25,928 nt of DNA from Cloacimonetes bacterium TCS62 (GCA_001577185.1 LSCM01000007.1:1-25928), one strand, 5' to 3'. Counted from the stretch's first letter, positions 1 to 8,648 are shown. Numbers and translations: made by a program. The notes: generated from the sequence alone by a model not told the origin.

Positions 1-14
1 GGTAGTCATTATTG

Positions 15-53
15 TTGAAATTGCTTGACGTTAAGGCAATAATCAAAATTTTG
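15..53 (+). promoter_or_regulatory. Candidate promoter of the cPGS-like GTPase gene
   Basis: Two overlapping sigma-70-like arrangements can be read. TTGAAA at 15-20 is followed after 17 nt by AATAAT at 38-43. TTGACG at 25-30 is followed after 17 nt by ATTTTG at 48-53. The second resembles the TTG plus nnTTTG pattern also seen upstream of the solute-binding protein gene. The sequence is AT-rich, so chance matches are expected. Confidence 0.35.
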
Positions 54-89
54 GTGACAAACAAAATTAAATAAAGAAAAGGAGACACA

Positions 90-1403
90 ATGAAGAAAAA
101 AGTAATTATTATGGGTGCTGCTGGACGTGATTTTCATAACTTCAATTGTTATTATAGAAATAATAAAGATTTTGAAGTAGTAGCTTTTACAGCTACACAG
201 ATCCCAGATATTGAAGGAAGAAAATATCCTGCTGAACTGGCAGGCGAATTATATCCTGAGGGAATACCAATTCATGCAGAAAAAGAGATAGTTGAACTCA
301 TAAAAAAACATGATATCGATGAAGTAGTTTTTGCTTATAGTGATGTGCCTCATGAACGTGTTATGAATAATGCTTCATTAGTAAATACAACCGGTGCTGA
401 TTTTAAGCTGATGGGAATGAAAAACTCTGTTGTGAAAACTACAAAACCACTTGTGACAATATGTGCAACAAGAACTGGATGTGGTAAAAGCCAAACTACT
501 AGAACCGTAGTAAAAGAGCTTAAATCTAAAGGGCTCAAAGTTGCTTCTATTAGGCATCCTATGCCATATGGTGATCTAGCAAAACAAAAAGTTCAGAGAT
601 TTGCTGAATTAGAAGATCTTAAAAAACATGATTGTACAATTGAAGAAATGGAAGAGTACGAACCACATATTATGATGGATAGTGTGATTTATGCTGGTGT
701 AGATTATGAAGCAATTGTACGAGAAGCTGAAAAGGAAGCTGATGTGATCGTATGGGATGGTGGTAATAATGATACTCCATTTTATGTATCAGACAATATG
801 CTAAACATAGTAGTTGTCGATCCCCATAGACCTGATCATGAAAGAACTTATTATCCTGGTGAGACAAATCTTCTGAATGCAGATGTAGTTGTAATTAACA
901 AGATAGATTCAGCTGATCCAGAAGGTATTCAAATTGTACGAGATAACATCCGAGAATTAAATCCAAATGCAACTGTAGTTGACGGTGCATCACCAGTTAA
1001 TATTGATCAACCTGAAATTGTAAAAGGTGCAAATGTACTTATTGTTGAAGATGGACCAACTTTAACTCATGGTGAGATGAAATATGGAGCTGGTATAGTT
1101 GCCGCCGAGAAGTATGGTGCAGCAGATCTTGTAGATCCACGTGAATTTGCTGTGGGATCAATCGAAGAAACTTTTGAAAAATATCCGGAAATTGGTATTT
1201 TATTACCTGCAATGGGATATGGTGAACAACAAATTAGTGATCTGGAAAAAACGATTAATGCAACTGATTGTGATGCAGTGATTATTGCAACACCGATCGA
1301 TCTGAGAAGAATCGTAAAAATAAATAAACCTGCAGCTCAAGTAAAATATGATCTACAAGAAATCGGACATCCAACAATTAAGGATATTTTAAAAGATTTC
1401 TAA
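90..1403 (+). CDS. Cyclic 2,3-diphosphoglycerate synthetase-like P-loop GTPase
   Basis: This 437-aa soluble protein matches the family of archaeal cyclic 2,3-diphosphoglycerate synthetase and its bacterial homologues. Residues 1-120 form a Rossmann-like region beginning VIIMGAAGRDFHNFN. A P-loop ATRTGCGKSQTT lies at about 126-137. A conserved WDGGNND patch follows at 222-228, and NKID at 270-273 resembles a G4 guanine-recognition motif. The length is close to that of archaeal cPGS. The ATG is preceded by an AAAGGAG site, and an intrinsic terminator follows, so the gene is probably transcribed alone. In methanogens the enzyme makes cyclic diphosphoglycerate. In bacteria the role of these homologues is not established, so 'P-loop GTPase, cPGS family' is as far as the sequence goes. 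Confidence 0.85.
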   Translation: MKKKVIIMGAAGRDFHNFNCYYRNNKDFEVVAFTATQIPDIEGRKYPAELAGELYPEGIPIHAEKEIVELIKKHDIDEVVFAYSDVPHERVMNNASLVNTTGADFKLMGMKNSVVKTTKPLVTICATRTGCGKSQTTRTVVKELKSKGLKVASIRHPMPYGDLAKQKVQRFAELEDLKKHDCTIEEMEEYEPHIMMDSVIYAGVDYEAIVREAEKEADVIVWDGGNNDTPFYVSDNMLNIVVVDPHRPDHERTYYPGETNLLNADVVVINKIDSADPEGIQIVRDNIRELNPNATVVDGASPVNIDQPEIVKGANVLIVEDGPTLTHGEMKYGAGIVAAEKYGAADLVDPREFAVGSIEETFEKYPEIGILLPAMGYGEQQISDLEKTINATDCDAVIIATPIDLRRIVKINKPAAQVKYDLQEIGHPTIKDILKDF

Positions 1404-1421
1404 TTGATCATTGATTTTCAT

Positions 1422-1453
1422 AAAGAGCAGAAAACTTTCTGCTCTTTTTTTTT
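1422..1453 (+). terminator. Rho-independent terminator after the cPGS-like gene
   Basis: AAAGAGCAGAAA at 1422-1433 pairs with TTTCTGCTCTTT at 1436-1447, the innermost bases forming the loop. A run of T follows to 1453. It lies 19 nt after the stop codon, between two convergent genes. On the minus strand it has a weaker U-tract, so it serves mainly the plus-strand gene. Confidence 0.88.
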
Positions 1454-1465
1454 GTTAGCTGCCAA

Positions 1466-2767
1466 TTAAAAAGCATTTCTACTTACACACCCTTCACAAA
1501 GATGATCTTGGCAGAAATCAAAATATAACTTGATTAGGCCTTGTTGTAATATCTCTTTTTTTCTGATAGATTTTTTTTGTTCGTTATTCATAAATTTTTT
1601 CATATACTTAGAGATATAGTTTTCTGCTAATCTAGGATATTCTTTATAGATCTTCTTGATTATGGCTTTCAGGTCGGAATACTTCTTTTCATCAGCATAA
1701 AGCTTAACTAATGGAAGAATGATATTGATGAGTATGGTATCTATTCTGGTTTTACCAAGTAAATATTTCTGTGGGATTACATCTGATCTTTGACGGAATA
1801 ATGCATGTAAATTTCTTTTGAAATTACTCAACTTAAAATTTGATTTTGGAATAGAAAACAGTTGTAGTATTGAATGAAAGATGGATGTTTCTAAACTAAT
1901 ATATAAAAACTCAGAAAGTTGTAACAATCTATTAACAGGATGATTTGCTGGTCTAATTCTAAAGAGTTTCCAATTGTCCTTTTCCTTGATATTATCTGAT
2001 CTTGCTCTTAGTTTGAATAATTTAGATTTGAAGTTTTTTGGTATAGAAGTCGGTAAATGCTCCTCCAATTTACTATCAACTATCAAGCTAACAAGAAAAT
2101 CTTCTTTTGAGATGCCTGCTTCATATCTATTTTTATAATAACTATAGGGAAAATCATTAGAAAACTTGAGCATCTGAAACTTATTCTTGCTATATCCTAA
2201 AGCTTCCATAATCCCTTGATAGATCAATTGATCAAAATCTACAAAATAGTGTTCAGCTTTGAATCTTTTAACTTTTTTTTCAAATCGTTCAAGACCAAGC
2301 TCAAATAATAACTTCTGTGTATTTTGAACATCTAATTTACTTAATAGTAAACATTTTTTATCTTTTCCCGAATATTTCTTATTCGAATACCTACGCAGAA
2401 GTTTAGAGATCTCAGTATCAAGACTTTCTTTAATCTCCAAAATTTCAATATTTTCGCCTTTCTCATTTATCGTATAATCCTTCCTGTTATCATTTTCATA
2501 AACTACGTGCAATATCACATTATTAAATTGAATATTTTCGTCATGATGGTGAGTTTTCCAGTTATAAGCTCTCTTTTCTATCTCTACATCGCCTTTTACC
2601 TTCTTATTGTCTAATTCAAAAACAGCATTTTTAAAGTCGGGACCACTATCAGTATTAAATCTTCCAGGAAAGATCACTTCAATTGTTTTACCAGAAATTG
2701 TTTTAAGATCTGAGACTAGATGTTGTGCATCCCAAATATGGTATAAAAACTTCTCATCAAATTGCAT
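1466..2767 (-). CDS. DUF2851 family protein
   Basis: This is a 433-aa soluble protein of unknown function, recognisable as DUF2851 by its start (FDEKFLYHIWDAQ), the PGRFNTDSGPDFKNA segment, the GDVEIEKR...W..H.H region and the Cys-rich end. The tail CQDHLCEGC spaces three Cys as C-x4-C-x2-C, which could bind a metal. The longest open frame starts at a TTG at 2779, but that codon overlaps the Shine-Dalgarno GGAGGGG at 2771-2777. The ATG at 2767 sits 3 nt after it and is taken as the start. It is the last gene of the panD-panC-FAD oxidoreductase unit (22-nt gap). The family is typical of the Bacteroidetes/FCB group; its role is unknown. Confidence 0.85.
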   Translation of the reverse strand: MQFDEKFLYHIWDAQHLVSDLKTISGKTIEVIFPGRFNTDSGPDFKNAVFELDNKKVKGDVEIEKRAYNWKTHHHDENIQFNNVILHVVYENDNRKDYTINEKGENIEILEIKESLDTEISKLLRRYSNKKYSGKDKKCLLLSKLDVQNTQKLLFELGLERFEKKVKRFKAEHYFVDFDQLIYQGIMEALGYSKNKFQMLKFSNDFPYSYYKNRYEAGISKEDFLVSLIVDSKLEEHLPTSIPKNFKSKLFKLRARSDNIKEKDNWKLFRIRPANHPVNRLLQLSEFLYISLETSIFHSILQLFSIPKSNFKLSNFKRNLHALFRQRSDVIPQKYLLGKTRIDTILINIILPLVKLYADEKKYSDLKAIIKKIYKEYPRLAENYISKYMKKFMNNEQKKSIRKKEILQQGLIKLYFDFCQDHLCEGCVSRNAF

Positions 2768-2770
2768 TTT

Positions 2771-2777
2771 CCCCTCC
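2771..2777 (-). promoter_or_regulatory. Shine-Dalgarno site deciding the DUF2851 start
   Basis: GGAGGGG on the minus strand, 3 nt before ATG at 2767. It overlaps the in-frame TTG at 2779-2777, so that TTG cannot be the start. Confidence 0.8.
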
Positions 2778-2789
2778 AATATTTATAAA

Positions 2790-3887
2790 TTAGTTCAGCA
2801 AATCCTTAATTCTTTCTGCTATTGCTAAACAACTAGTTAATCCCGGTGATTCTATACCAATTGCATTAATAAAGTTCGGTAAATTCTTATCTGATTCCTC
2901 TTTTATATAGAAATCACGGAAATCATCATTTGGTCCCTGTAGTTTTGGTCTGATACCACAATCATCAAGATGAAGTTCGTCCGCTTCAACCTCGATATAT
3001 CTATTAATGGCAGATAAAAATTCTTGCTTATATTTCTCATCCATTTTGTAATCTAATTCGTTTACGTAATAGGCATTAGGGCCAAATCGAACTTCACTGT
3101 TTAAATTTATTGTTAAATGAATCCCTAATGAAACTCCAGTAGGATCTGGTAAAGGATATATAAGATGTTCAATGTTCTGTATTCTATTACTTTTATAATA
3201 TTCACCTTTACACCAATGAAGTTTCAATTTCTCTCTTTTCAAAGATATGCCAACCTTACTAGCTATTCGATCCGAATGCAACCCAGCGCAATTAATAACA
3301 GTTTGAGCTACAAAAATATCTCCATTTCCAAAATTAACCTGATATGAATCATTTCTCCTGTTGATAGAAACCACTTCCATTTTATAAACTAAAAATGCAC
3401 CATTCTCTTCTGCTTTTTTTTCTAACTTTTGCATTAATTCATGGGTGTCGATAATTCCTGTGGATTTCACCTTGAGTGCCTTCACAGCTTTAATTTGAGG
3501 TTCTAGATTTTTACATTCATCTTCTTCGATTAACTCCAGATCTTGTACTCCGTTCTTTACACCATTTTCCTTCAGTTTGATCAGCTCGGGAATCTCTTCC
3601 TCTTGGGTAGCTACAATCAGTTTTCCACAATTATTGTATTGGATATTGTTATTCCTTGCAAAGTTGTACAGCATGTTCAATCCTTTTACGCACAATTTTG
3701 CTTTATACGAATTTTGTGGGTAATATATACCAGAATGTAATACTTCACTATTTCTGCTGCTGGTATGAAGCCCAAAGGATCTTTCTTTATCTACAACTAC
3801 GACATCATCGTAAACTTCCGATAACACTTTAGCAACAGAAAGTCCAATAACTCCAGCCCCAATTATCAGTTTATCTACTTTTTCCAT
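2790..3887 (-). CDS. FAD-dependent oxidoreductase, L-2-hydroxyglutarate oxidase (LhgO)-like
   Basis: This 365-aa protein belongs to the DAO-type flavoprotein family and is closest in pattern to L-2-hydroxyglutarate dehydrogenase/oxidase. The FAD-binding GAGVIG is at residues 10-15, followed by an acidic strand end (VVVVDKE). The segment SSRNSEVLHSGIYY and the following KAKLCVKG are hallmarks of the LhgO branch. A second dinucleotide-contact region (INCAGLHSDRIA) lies mid-protein, and the end has IGIESPGLTSC before AIAERIKDLL. The family oxidises 2-hydroxy acids and passes electrons to oxygen or the membrane quinone pool. Substrate is not proven by sequence; other 2-hydroxy or amino acids are possible. 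It starts 16 nt after panC, so it is probably co-transcribed. Confidence 0.82.
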   Translation of the reverse strand: MEKVDKLIIGAGVIGLSVAKVLSEVYDDVVVVDKERSFGLHTSSRNSEVLHSGIYYPQNSYKAKLCVKGLNMLYNFARNNNIQYNNCGKLIVATQEEEIPELIKLKENGVKNGVQDLELIEEDECKNLEPQIKAVKALKVKSTGIIDTHELMQKLEKKAEENGAFLVYKMEVVSINRRNDSYQVNFGNGDIFVAQTVINCAGLHSDRIASKVGISLKREKLKLHWCKGEYYKSNRIQNIEHLIYPLPDPTGVSLGIHLTINLNSEVRFGPNAYYVNELDYKMDEKYKQEFLSAINRYIEVEADELHLDDCGIRPKLQGPNDDFRDFYIKEESDKNLPNFINAIGIESPGLTSCLAIAERIKDLLN

Positions 3888-3903
3888 CAGAAAATATCCT
3901 GTA

Positions 3904-4737
3904 TTAGATTTCCATATTATCTATAAGTCGAGTATTTCCTATATATATAGCAAGCAAGATTCTACACCCCTTCTTTAAATTATCTAAATGCTCAAGAGTG
4001 GCTGAATCAACAACTTCTATATAGTCAATAGTACCATTCAGGTCTTCAATTAATTCTGTCATTTTAGCAATTATTTCACTAGTAGAAGTGATATTATTAT
4101 TAAACAACTTTTTAGCCATTAGTAAGGATTTATGAAGCGCGAGAGCATTTTTTCTATTATCCTCTGATAAATACTTATTTCTAGAACTCATAGCTAAACC
4201 ATCTGATTCACGGATTATGGGGCAGCCTATTATTTTGGTTTTAAAATTTAGATCTTTTGCCATTTGCCGTAATACAACTAGTTGTTGAAAATCTTTTTCC
4301 CCCATGAACATCTTATCAGGATCAATTAAATTCATTAACTTGGTGACGATCGTTGTAACTCCGCGAAAATGATTTGGTCTAGATTTACCACAAAGAACTT
4401 GAGTTATCTTATCAACAGTTACCCAGGTTTTATAACCAGTCGGATACATTTCCTTTTCACGAGGAAAAAAAATTAGATCTACCCTTAAATCAGATAATAA
4501 TTGCAAATCTCTTCCCAGATCTCGAGGATAATCTTCAAGATCTTCACTGGGTGAAAATTGAGAAGGATTTACAAAAATACTCACAACAACAAAGTCTGAT
4601 TCTTTTTTTGCTGTTTTTACTAGACTAAGATGTCCTTCATGAAGATAACCCATTGTTGGTATAAAACCTACATTTCCTTTAACCTTTGATAACTTTTGTC
4701 TTAATTCCTCTATGGTTTTTATTATTTTAGTTCTCAT
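3904..4737 (-). CDS. panC: Pantothenate synthetase
   Basis: PanC joins pantoate and beta-alanine with ATP to give pantothenate, the coenzyme A precursor. The 277-aa length is normal. The nucleotidyltransferase motif PTMGYLHEGHLSLV is near residues 27-40. Downstream are FVNPSQF, the GEKDFQQLVVLRQM region and the KMSKS-equivalent LAMSSRNKYLS. The start codon overlaps the panD stop by one base (TAATG), which implies translational coupling, so beta-alanine production and use are directly linked. No panB (ketopantoate hydroxymethyltransferase) or panE is in the window. Confidence 0.96.
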   Translation of the reverse strand: MRTKIIKTIEELRQKLSKVKGNVGFIPTMGYLHEGHLSLVKTAKKESDFVVVSIFVNPSQFSPSEDLEDYPRDLGRDLQLLSDLRVDLIFFPREKEMYPTGYKTWVTVDKITQVLCGKSRPNHFRGVTTIVTKLMNLIDPDKMFMGEKDFQQLVVLRQMAKDLNFKTKIIGCPIIRESDGLAMSSRNKYLSEDNRKNALALHKSLLMAKKLFNNNITSTSEIIAKMTELIEDLNGTIDYIEVVDSATLEHLDNLKKGCRILLAIYIGNTRLIDNMEI

Positions 4738-5096
4738 TAAATTTTATAATATTTTTTATTTGTATCATCTTCAACAACAATAATCTTTTGTTTCATACTA
4801 TCTATCTCATCTTCATCCACAAGTGCATAATTCACGATAATAATTTTATCATCTAAACTTACTAATCTTGCTGCTGCACCATTTACACCAATTATACCAC
4901 TTCCGGCTTCTCCCTCAAGAATATAGGTAGAAAATCGATTTCCATTGCTTATATTATAAATATCGACTTTTTCACCTGGTTTCATACCCGTTTCTCTTAG
5001 AAGGTTACTATCAATTGTTATACTACCAATATAATTTAAATCTCTCATCGTAACATGGGCTCTATGAATTTTAGATAACAACATTGTTCTTTGCAT
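4737..5096 (-). CDS. panD: Aspartate 1-decarboxylase proenzyme
   Basis: PanD decarboxylates L-aspartate to beta-alanine and is made as a proenzyme that self-cleaves to form a pyruvoyl group. With the start at 5096 the protein is 119 aa, and the cleavage site in YIGSITID falls at Gly24-Ser25, the family's standard position; Lys9 and Tyr22 also match. The open frame extends 9 codons upstream to 5123. However, GGAGG at 5101-5105 lies just before ATG 5096, and family members start MxRTML-like, so the shorter start is chosen. It is the first gene of panD-panC-oxidoreductase-DUF2851. Confidence 0.95.
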   Translation of the reverse strand: MQRTMLLSKIHRAHVTMRDLNYIGSITIDSNLLRETGMKPGEKVDIYNISNGNRFSTYILEGEAGSGIIGVNGAAARLVSLDDKIIIVNYALVDEDEIDSMKQKIIVVEDDTNKKYYKI

Positions 5097-5100
5097 TTTA

Positions 5101-5105
5101 CCTCC
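5101..5105 (-). promoter_or_regulatory. Shine-Dalgarno site deciding the panD start
   Basis: GGAGG on the minus strand directly before TAAA and ATG at 5096. It lies inside the longer open frame and rules out the upstream ATG at 5123. Confidence 0.8.
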
Positions 5106-5142
5106 ACTATGTTTCATATCCATTTATTTAAATTACTAATTT

Positions 5143-5161
5143 TTGTAAATAAATTTTACAA
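5143..5161. promoter_or_regulatory. Inverted repeat upstream of panD
   Basis: TTGTAAA at 5143-5149 and TTTACAA at 5155-5161 form a perfect 7-bp dyad with a 5-nt spacer, 47 nt before the panD start. It could be an operator for the pan unit or a weak 3' hairpin for the upstream MFS gene. There is no T-run, so it is not a clear terminator. Confidence 0.35.
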
Positions 5162-5219
5162 GTGCTTAATTTGGAAAACTCCGAGAAGATCTTTTAGTTA
5201 GTAACTTAATCTAATTTTT

Positions 5220-6446
5220 CTACCAATTTTGTGCTATCTTAGAACCACGTTTCTCATCTACAAATTGTAATAGAATGAACCCAGTTACAAAGAATATCAA
5301 TACTGATAATATTGCCCAGCGTTGATCACCAGTAATTCTAGCAATCTCACCATAAACTAATGGACCTAGTATAGAGGCTATTCTACCTGTAACAGAGTAA
5401 AAACCAAAGAATTCCGCCATTTTATCATTCGGGGTGAGTAATACCATCATGGTTCGACTACTAGATTGACTTGAACCAATTGCTATTCCAGCAAGAATAC
5501 CAACATAATAAAATTCTTTCAGATCTCTGGATAAAAATGCTGCAATTATTACCATGATCCAAACAATTAAGGTTATACTAATAGTTTTTTTTGCACCGAT
5601 CTTATCCAAAATGTAACCAAAGATGAGAGCACCAAATATTGAACTGACATTGGCAATGATAAAATAAGTTATTAATTCCTTCTCATCCATACCAAATCTT
5701 GTAGCACCATATATAGCAGCAAAGCTAATTACAATAATAATCCCGTCATTGTAAATAAGGTAGCTTACAATAAATTTTATTAGTTCTTTGAAATTAGAAA
5801 TATTTTTAACAGAATTTTTGATACGTTTATAGGCAACTTTGAAGTAATTTGTACGTTTGGAACTTTTCTTTACTTCTTGCAATAAGATAAACGTTGGAAT
5901 AGCAAAAATTCCAAAAAAAGCAGCTATGGTCGGAAAAACTAATCTTACCCAATCATTATGGACAAGGGGTAAAATAAGAAATAGTGATAATAATCCTCCT
6001 ATATAACCAACAGCCCATCCCAGACCAGAGATCCTACCGATTTCATTTCGAGGAGCTACATCTGGCAAAAGAGCATTATAAAATACATTGCCATTATTAA
6101 ATCCAAAATTAGCTATGATAAAAAAGAGCATTCCAGTGAAAACATTTCCTGCTTGTACAAAATATAGTAATCCAGTGAAAATTACTGTTAAATAGCAAAA
6201 ATAAAATAGAAATTTTTTTTTCGCTCTGGAATAATCAGCTACAGCTCCAAAGATAGGAGCCGATATTGCTACCATAAGCATTGAGATACTTATCGCTCTA
6301 CCCCATAAAGCAGTTCCTAATTCACCTTGATTTACAACTATATTTTTAAAATAGACGCTATAAATAACAGTTACAATTATAGTTGTATAAGATGAATTAG
6401 CAAAATCATACATTATCCAGCCAAAAATATTTTTATTAAGTTTCAT
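5220..6446 (-). CDS. MFS transporter, UMF1/Atg22-like family
   Basis: This 408-aa protein has about 12 hydrophobic helices. It begins IFGWIMYDFANSSYTTIIVT, the signature of the UMF1 (unknown major facilitator) family related to Atg22. Also typical are AISAPIFGAVADYSRAKK after helix 2 and the second-half loop FGYILDKIGAKKT, both MFS inter-helix motifs. It acts in the cytoplasmic membrane; the substrate cannot be told. Its ATG lies 3 nt after the recF stop, with only a poor GGA-type Shine-Dalgarno, so it is probably translated by coupling within a dnaN-recF-MFS mRNA. The link to DNA replication genes is probably positional only. Confidence 0.87.
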   Translation of the reverse strand: MKLNKNIFGWIMYDFANSSYTTIIVTVIYSVYFKNIVVNQGELGTALWGRAISISMLMVAISAPIFGAVADYSRAKKKFLFYFCYLTVIFTGLLYFVQAGNVFTGMLFFIIANFGFNNGNVFYNALLPDVAPRNEIGRISGLGWAVGYIGGLLSLFLILPLVHNDWVRLVFPTIAAFFGIFAIPTFILLQEVKKSSKRTNYFKVAYKRIKNSVKNISNFKELIKFIVSYLIYNDGIIIVISFAAIYGATRFGMDEKELITYFIIANVSSIFGALIFGYILDKIGAKKTISITLIVWIMVIIAAFLSRDLKEFYYVGILAGIAIGSSQSSSRTMMVLLTPNDKMAEFFGFYSVTGRIASILGPLVYGEIARITGDQRWAILSVLIFFVTGFILLQFVDEKRGSKIAQNW

Positions 6447-6449
6447 TAT

Positions 6450-7529
6450 TTAATTCCAAGAATCTGTTAATTTCTCTACATCAATTTCTGGTAAATTGAA
6501 CCTTTCATAGATCTTTTTATTAGGAGTAGCTATAAATATTTGATGTTTATCTGAGAACATATCGAGAATTCGTGCAGAACGTATTTCATCTAGATCTGCA
6601 AGAACATCATCAAACATAAGAATCGGTAAATCTTCTTTATTCTGAGAAATTAATTCAGCCTGCACTAATTTTGCAGCAATTGCTATTGAACGCATTTGAC
6701 CCTGCGAGCTATATTTTCTAGAAGAATATCCATTAATAGAGAAGTCTAGATCACTTAGATGAGGACCAGCTAAAGTCCTTTGAAGTTCTATTTCCTGCAA
6801 TTCTATTTTAGCCAAATGTTCTGTAAAATCTGTATCTATCTGCTTTCCATTGGTTGGAAAAGAATATTTATATTTTAACTGTAATTTCTCAGATTCACCA
6901 GTTACATTATTGTAATACTTTGTAAGAATTGGAGTAAATTTAGATAAATAATTAAGTCTTTGCTGCTCAATTTTGGCAGTGAATTCAATAAGTTGTTGGT
7001 CCCAAGCTTGTTTTTCTTCTCGTGAAAATTCAGTTTTCAATAATGCATTTCGTTGTTTCAGAATTCTATGATAATTCCGTAATGTTTCCATATACTTGAA
7101 GGAATATTGAGATAGAGCAATATCTAGGAATTTCCTTCTAAAGGATGGAGCTGAAGATATTATGTTAATATCCTCCGGCGAGAAATAGATAGTTTTAATA
7201 TATTTAAAAAGATCGCTAATCTTTGAGATCTTTTCGTTATCCATTTTGAGAATTTTTTTATTCTTATAAGCTGCAGCTTCAAAAAAGTGCTTACTACTTT
7301 TGAGTTTAAAATTTGCTTCTAAACGAAAAAAAGCTTTTGAGAAATTAATCAACTCATTATCTTTATTGAGCTTTATTGATTTCCCAAAAGCAAAGAATGA
7401 AATCGCTTCTAATATATTAGTTTTACCTACACCATTTTTTCCATACAGTAAGACTCCACTTGGATCGAAAGTTATATTTACATTCGCAAAATTACGATAA
7501 TTTAATAATTTTAGATCTAAAACTTCCAA
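6450..7529 (-). CDS. recF: DNA replication/repair protein RecF
   Basis: RecF is an SMC-like ATPase that helps load RecA at gaps on single-stranded DNA. The 359-aa length is normal. The Walker A motif YGKNGVGKTN is near residues 29-38, the ABC-type signature YSSQGQMRSIAIA is near 273-285, and Walker B (PILMFDDVLADLD) follows near 305-317. The start is a TTG (7529-7527) immediately following the dnaN stop TAG with no spacer and no Shine-Dalgarno. Alignment of the N-terminus (VLDLKLLNYRNF) supports this start, and no upstream start is possible because of that stop. Translation is therefore likely coupled to dnaN. Confidence 0.95.
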   Translation of the reverse strand: MEVLDLKLLNYRNFANVNITFDPSGVLLYGKNGVGKTNILEAISFFAFGKSIKLNKDNELINFSKAFFRLEANFKLKSSKHFFEAAAYKNKKILKMDNEKISKISDLFKYIKTIYFSPEDINIISSAPSFRRKFLDIALSQYSFKYMETLRNYHRILKQRNALLKTEFSREEKQAWDQQLIEFTAKIEQQRLNYLSKFTPILTKYYNNVTGESEKLQLKYKYSFPTNGKQIDTDFTEHLAKIELQEIELQRTLAGPHLSDLDFSINGYSSRKYSSQGQMRSIAIAAKLVQAELISQNKEDLPILMFDDVLADLDEIRSARILDMFSDKHQIFIATPNKKIYERFNLPEIDVEKLTDSWN

Positions 7530-8648
7530 CTATACTAACCGAAGCGGCATTAACAAAAATCTTGCTGAAAATTCATCAAAATCTTTCGCATTATAAAATA
7601 GTGCCGGCTCATTTGCTTTACCCATCTTGATCTCAACTTTTTCAGAAGCAATAACATTAAGTATGGCAATCAGATATCGGAAATTGAAAGCAACAGATAA
7701 TGGTTCTCCATCATAATCAAATTCCTCAATAACTTCATTTGCCTTACCTTCTTCTCTTTTTGTAGAATTGATCTCAAATTTATCTTTATCTAGATCCAAT
7801 TTGATCTTAAATGTCTCTTCTGAGGCTAATAATGACATTCTTTTGATAGCTTCTTTCAAAATTTTCTTGTCTATTAATAGTACATTTTCATTGTTCTTTG
7901 GAATAGCTTTTGTATAATCTGGGAATCTCCCTTCAATAATGTGGGTAAAAATCGTGTAATTACCATAAGCAAACATAACACGATTAGATTCAATAAGTAC
8001 AGATATTTTGGGAATTTCGTCAGATATTACTTTATCTATAAATAATAGACCTTTAGTAGGAATAATTTGGTCAATTGCTTCCGGAATATCTATTTGCTTA
8101 TTCAGTTTGAATTCAGCAATCTTCTTACCATCAGTAGCAACCATCAATTGTTGGTCAGAGTCCATTTTCCAATAGATTCCGGTAAAGATAGGTCTATTGA
8201 TCTCAGTTGAAACAGCAAAATGTGTGTTGTCGATCATTTTTTTGAACATATTTGCATCAAGTTCAATAACATTATCAAGATCTTTTTGAGGAATTAAAGG
8301 AAATTGACTTTTTTCCGCACAGAGAAGATTAAACTTAGAATTCTCACAGTGGATCCTCAAGGTATCTTCTTCAACAACAAAATGGATGATAGAAGCCGGA
8401 AGAGAATTGATGATTTCATTTAAGTTTTTAGCTGAAACTGCAATTTTCCCACCTTTTGTAATTTTTGCTTCAAACTCAACTACAACGGTAATCTCAAGGT
8501 CAGTGGCAGTAAATTTGATTGTATTATTTTCTTCATTCGCTTCTATCAAGTAATTTGTAAGGATCGGCATTGTATTTTTACTTGGAACGATATTGTAAAG
8601 ATGTTGAATATTTGCTTGTAAATCAGTTCTTTCAATTGAAAATTTCAT
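7530..8648 (-). CDS. dnaN: DNA polymerase III beta subunit (sliding clamp)
   Basis: DnaN forms the ring-shaped dimer that tethers DNA polymerase III to DNA. At 372 aa it has the normal three-domain length, with typical segments MKFSIERTDLQANIQ, TNYLIEA, GGKIAVSAKNLNEIINSLP, RPIFTGIYWK and EGRFPDYTKAIPK. It ends FLLMPLRL, equivalent to the usual PMRL end. A GAGGG Shine-Dalgarno precedes the ATG. It is followed directly by recF, the conserved pairing, but dnaA is not upstream: a HU gene with a strong terminator is there instead, so dnaN should have its own promoter in or near 8649-8725. Confidence 0.97.
   Translation of the reverse strand: MKFSIERTDLQANIQHLYNIVPSKNTMPILTNYLIEANEENNTIKFTATDLEITVVVEFEAKITKGGKIAVSAKNLNEIINSLPASIIHFVVEEDTLRIHCENSKFNLLCAEKSQFPLIPQKDLDNVIELDANMFKKMIDNTHFAVSTEINRPIFTGIYWKMDSDQQLMVATDGKKIAEFKLNKQIDIPEAIDQIIPTKGLLFIDKVISDEIPKISVLIESNRVMFAYGNYTIFTHIIEGRFPDYTKAIPKNNENVLLIDKKILKEAIKRMSLLASEETFKIKLDLDKDKFEINSTKREEGKANEVIEEFDYDGEPLSVAFNFRYLIAILNVIASEKVEIKMGKANEPALFYNAKDFDEFSARFLLMPLRLV

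Noticed and set aside
2768..2779. TTG start for the DUF2851 protein
   Set aside because: The codon overlaps the GGAGGGG ribosome-binding site of the ATG at 2767.
5097..5123. Nine-codon N-terminal extension of PanD
   Set aside because: The Shine-Dalgarno site lies inside it, and the family start and Gly24-Ser25 numbering fit the ATG at 5096.
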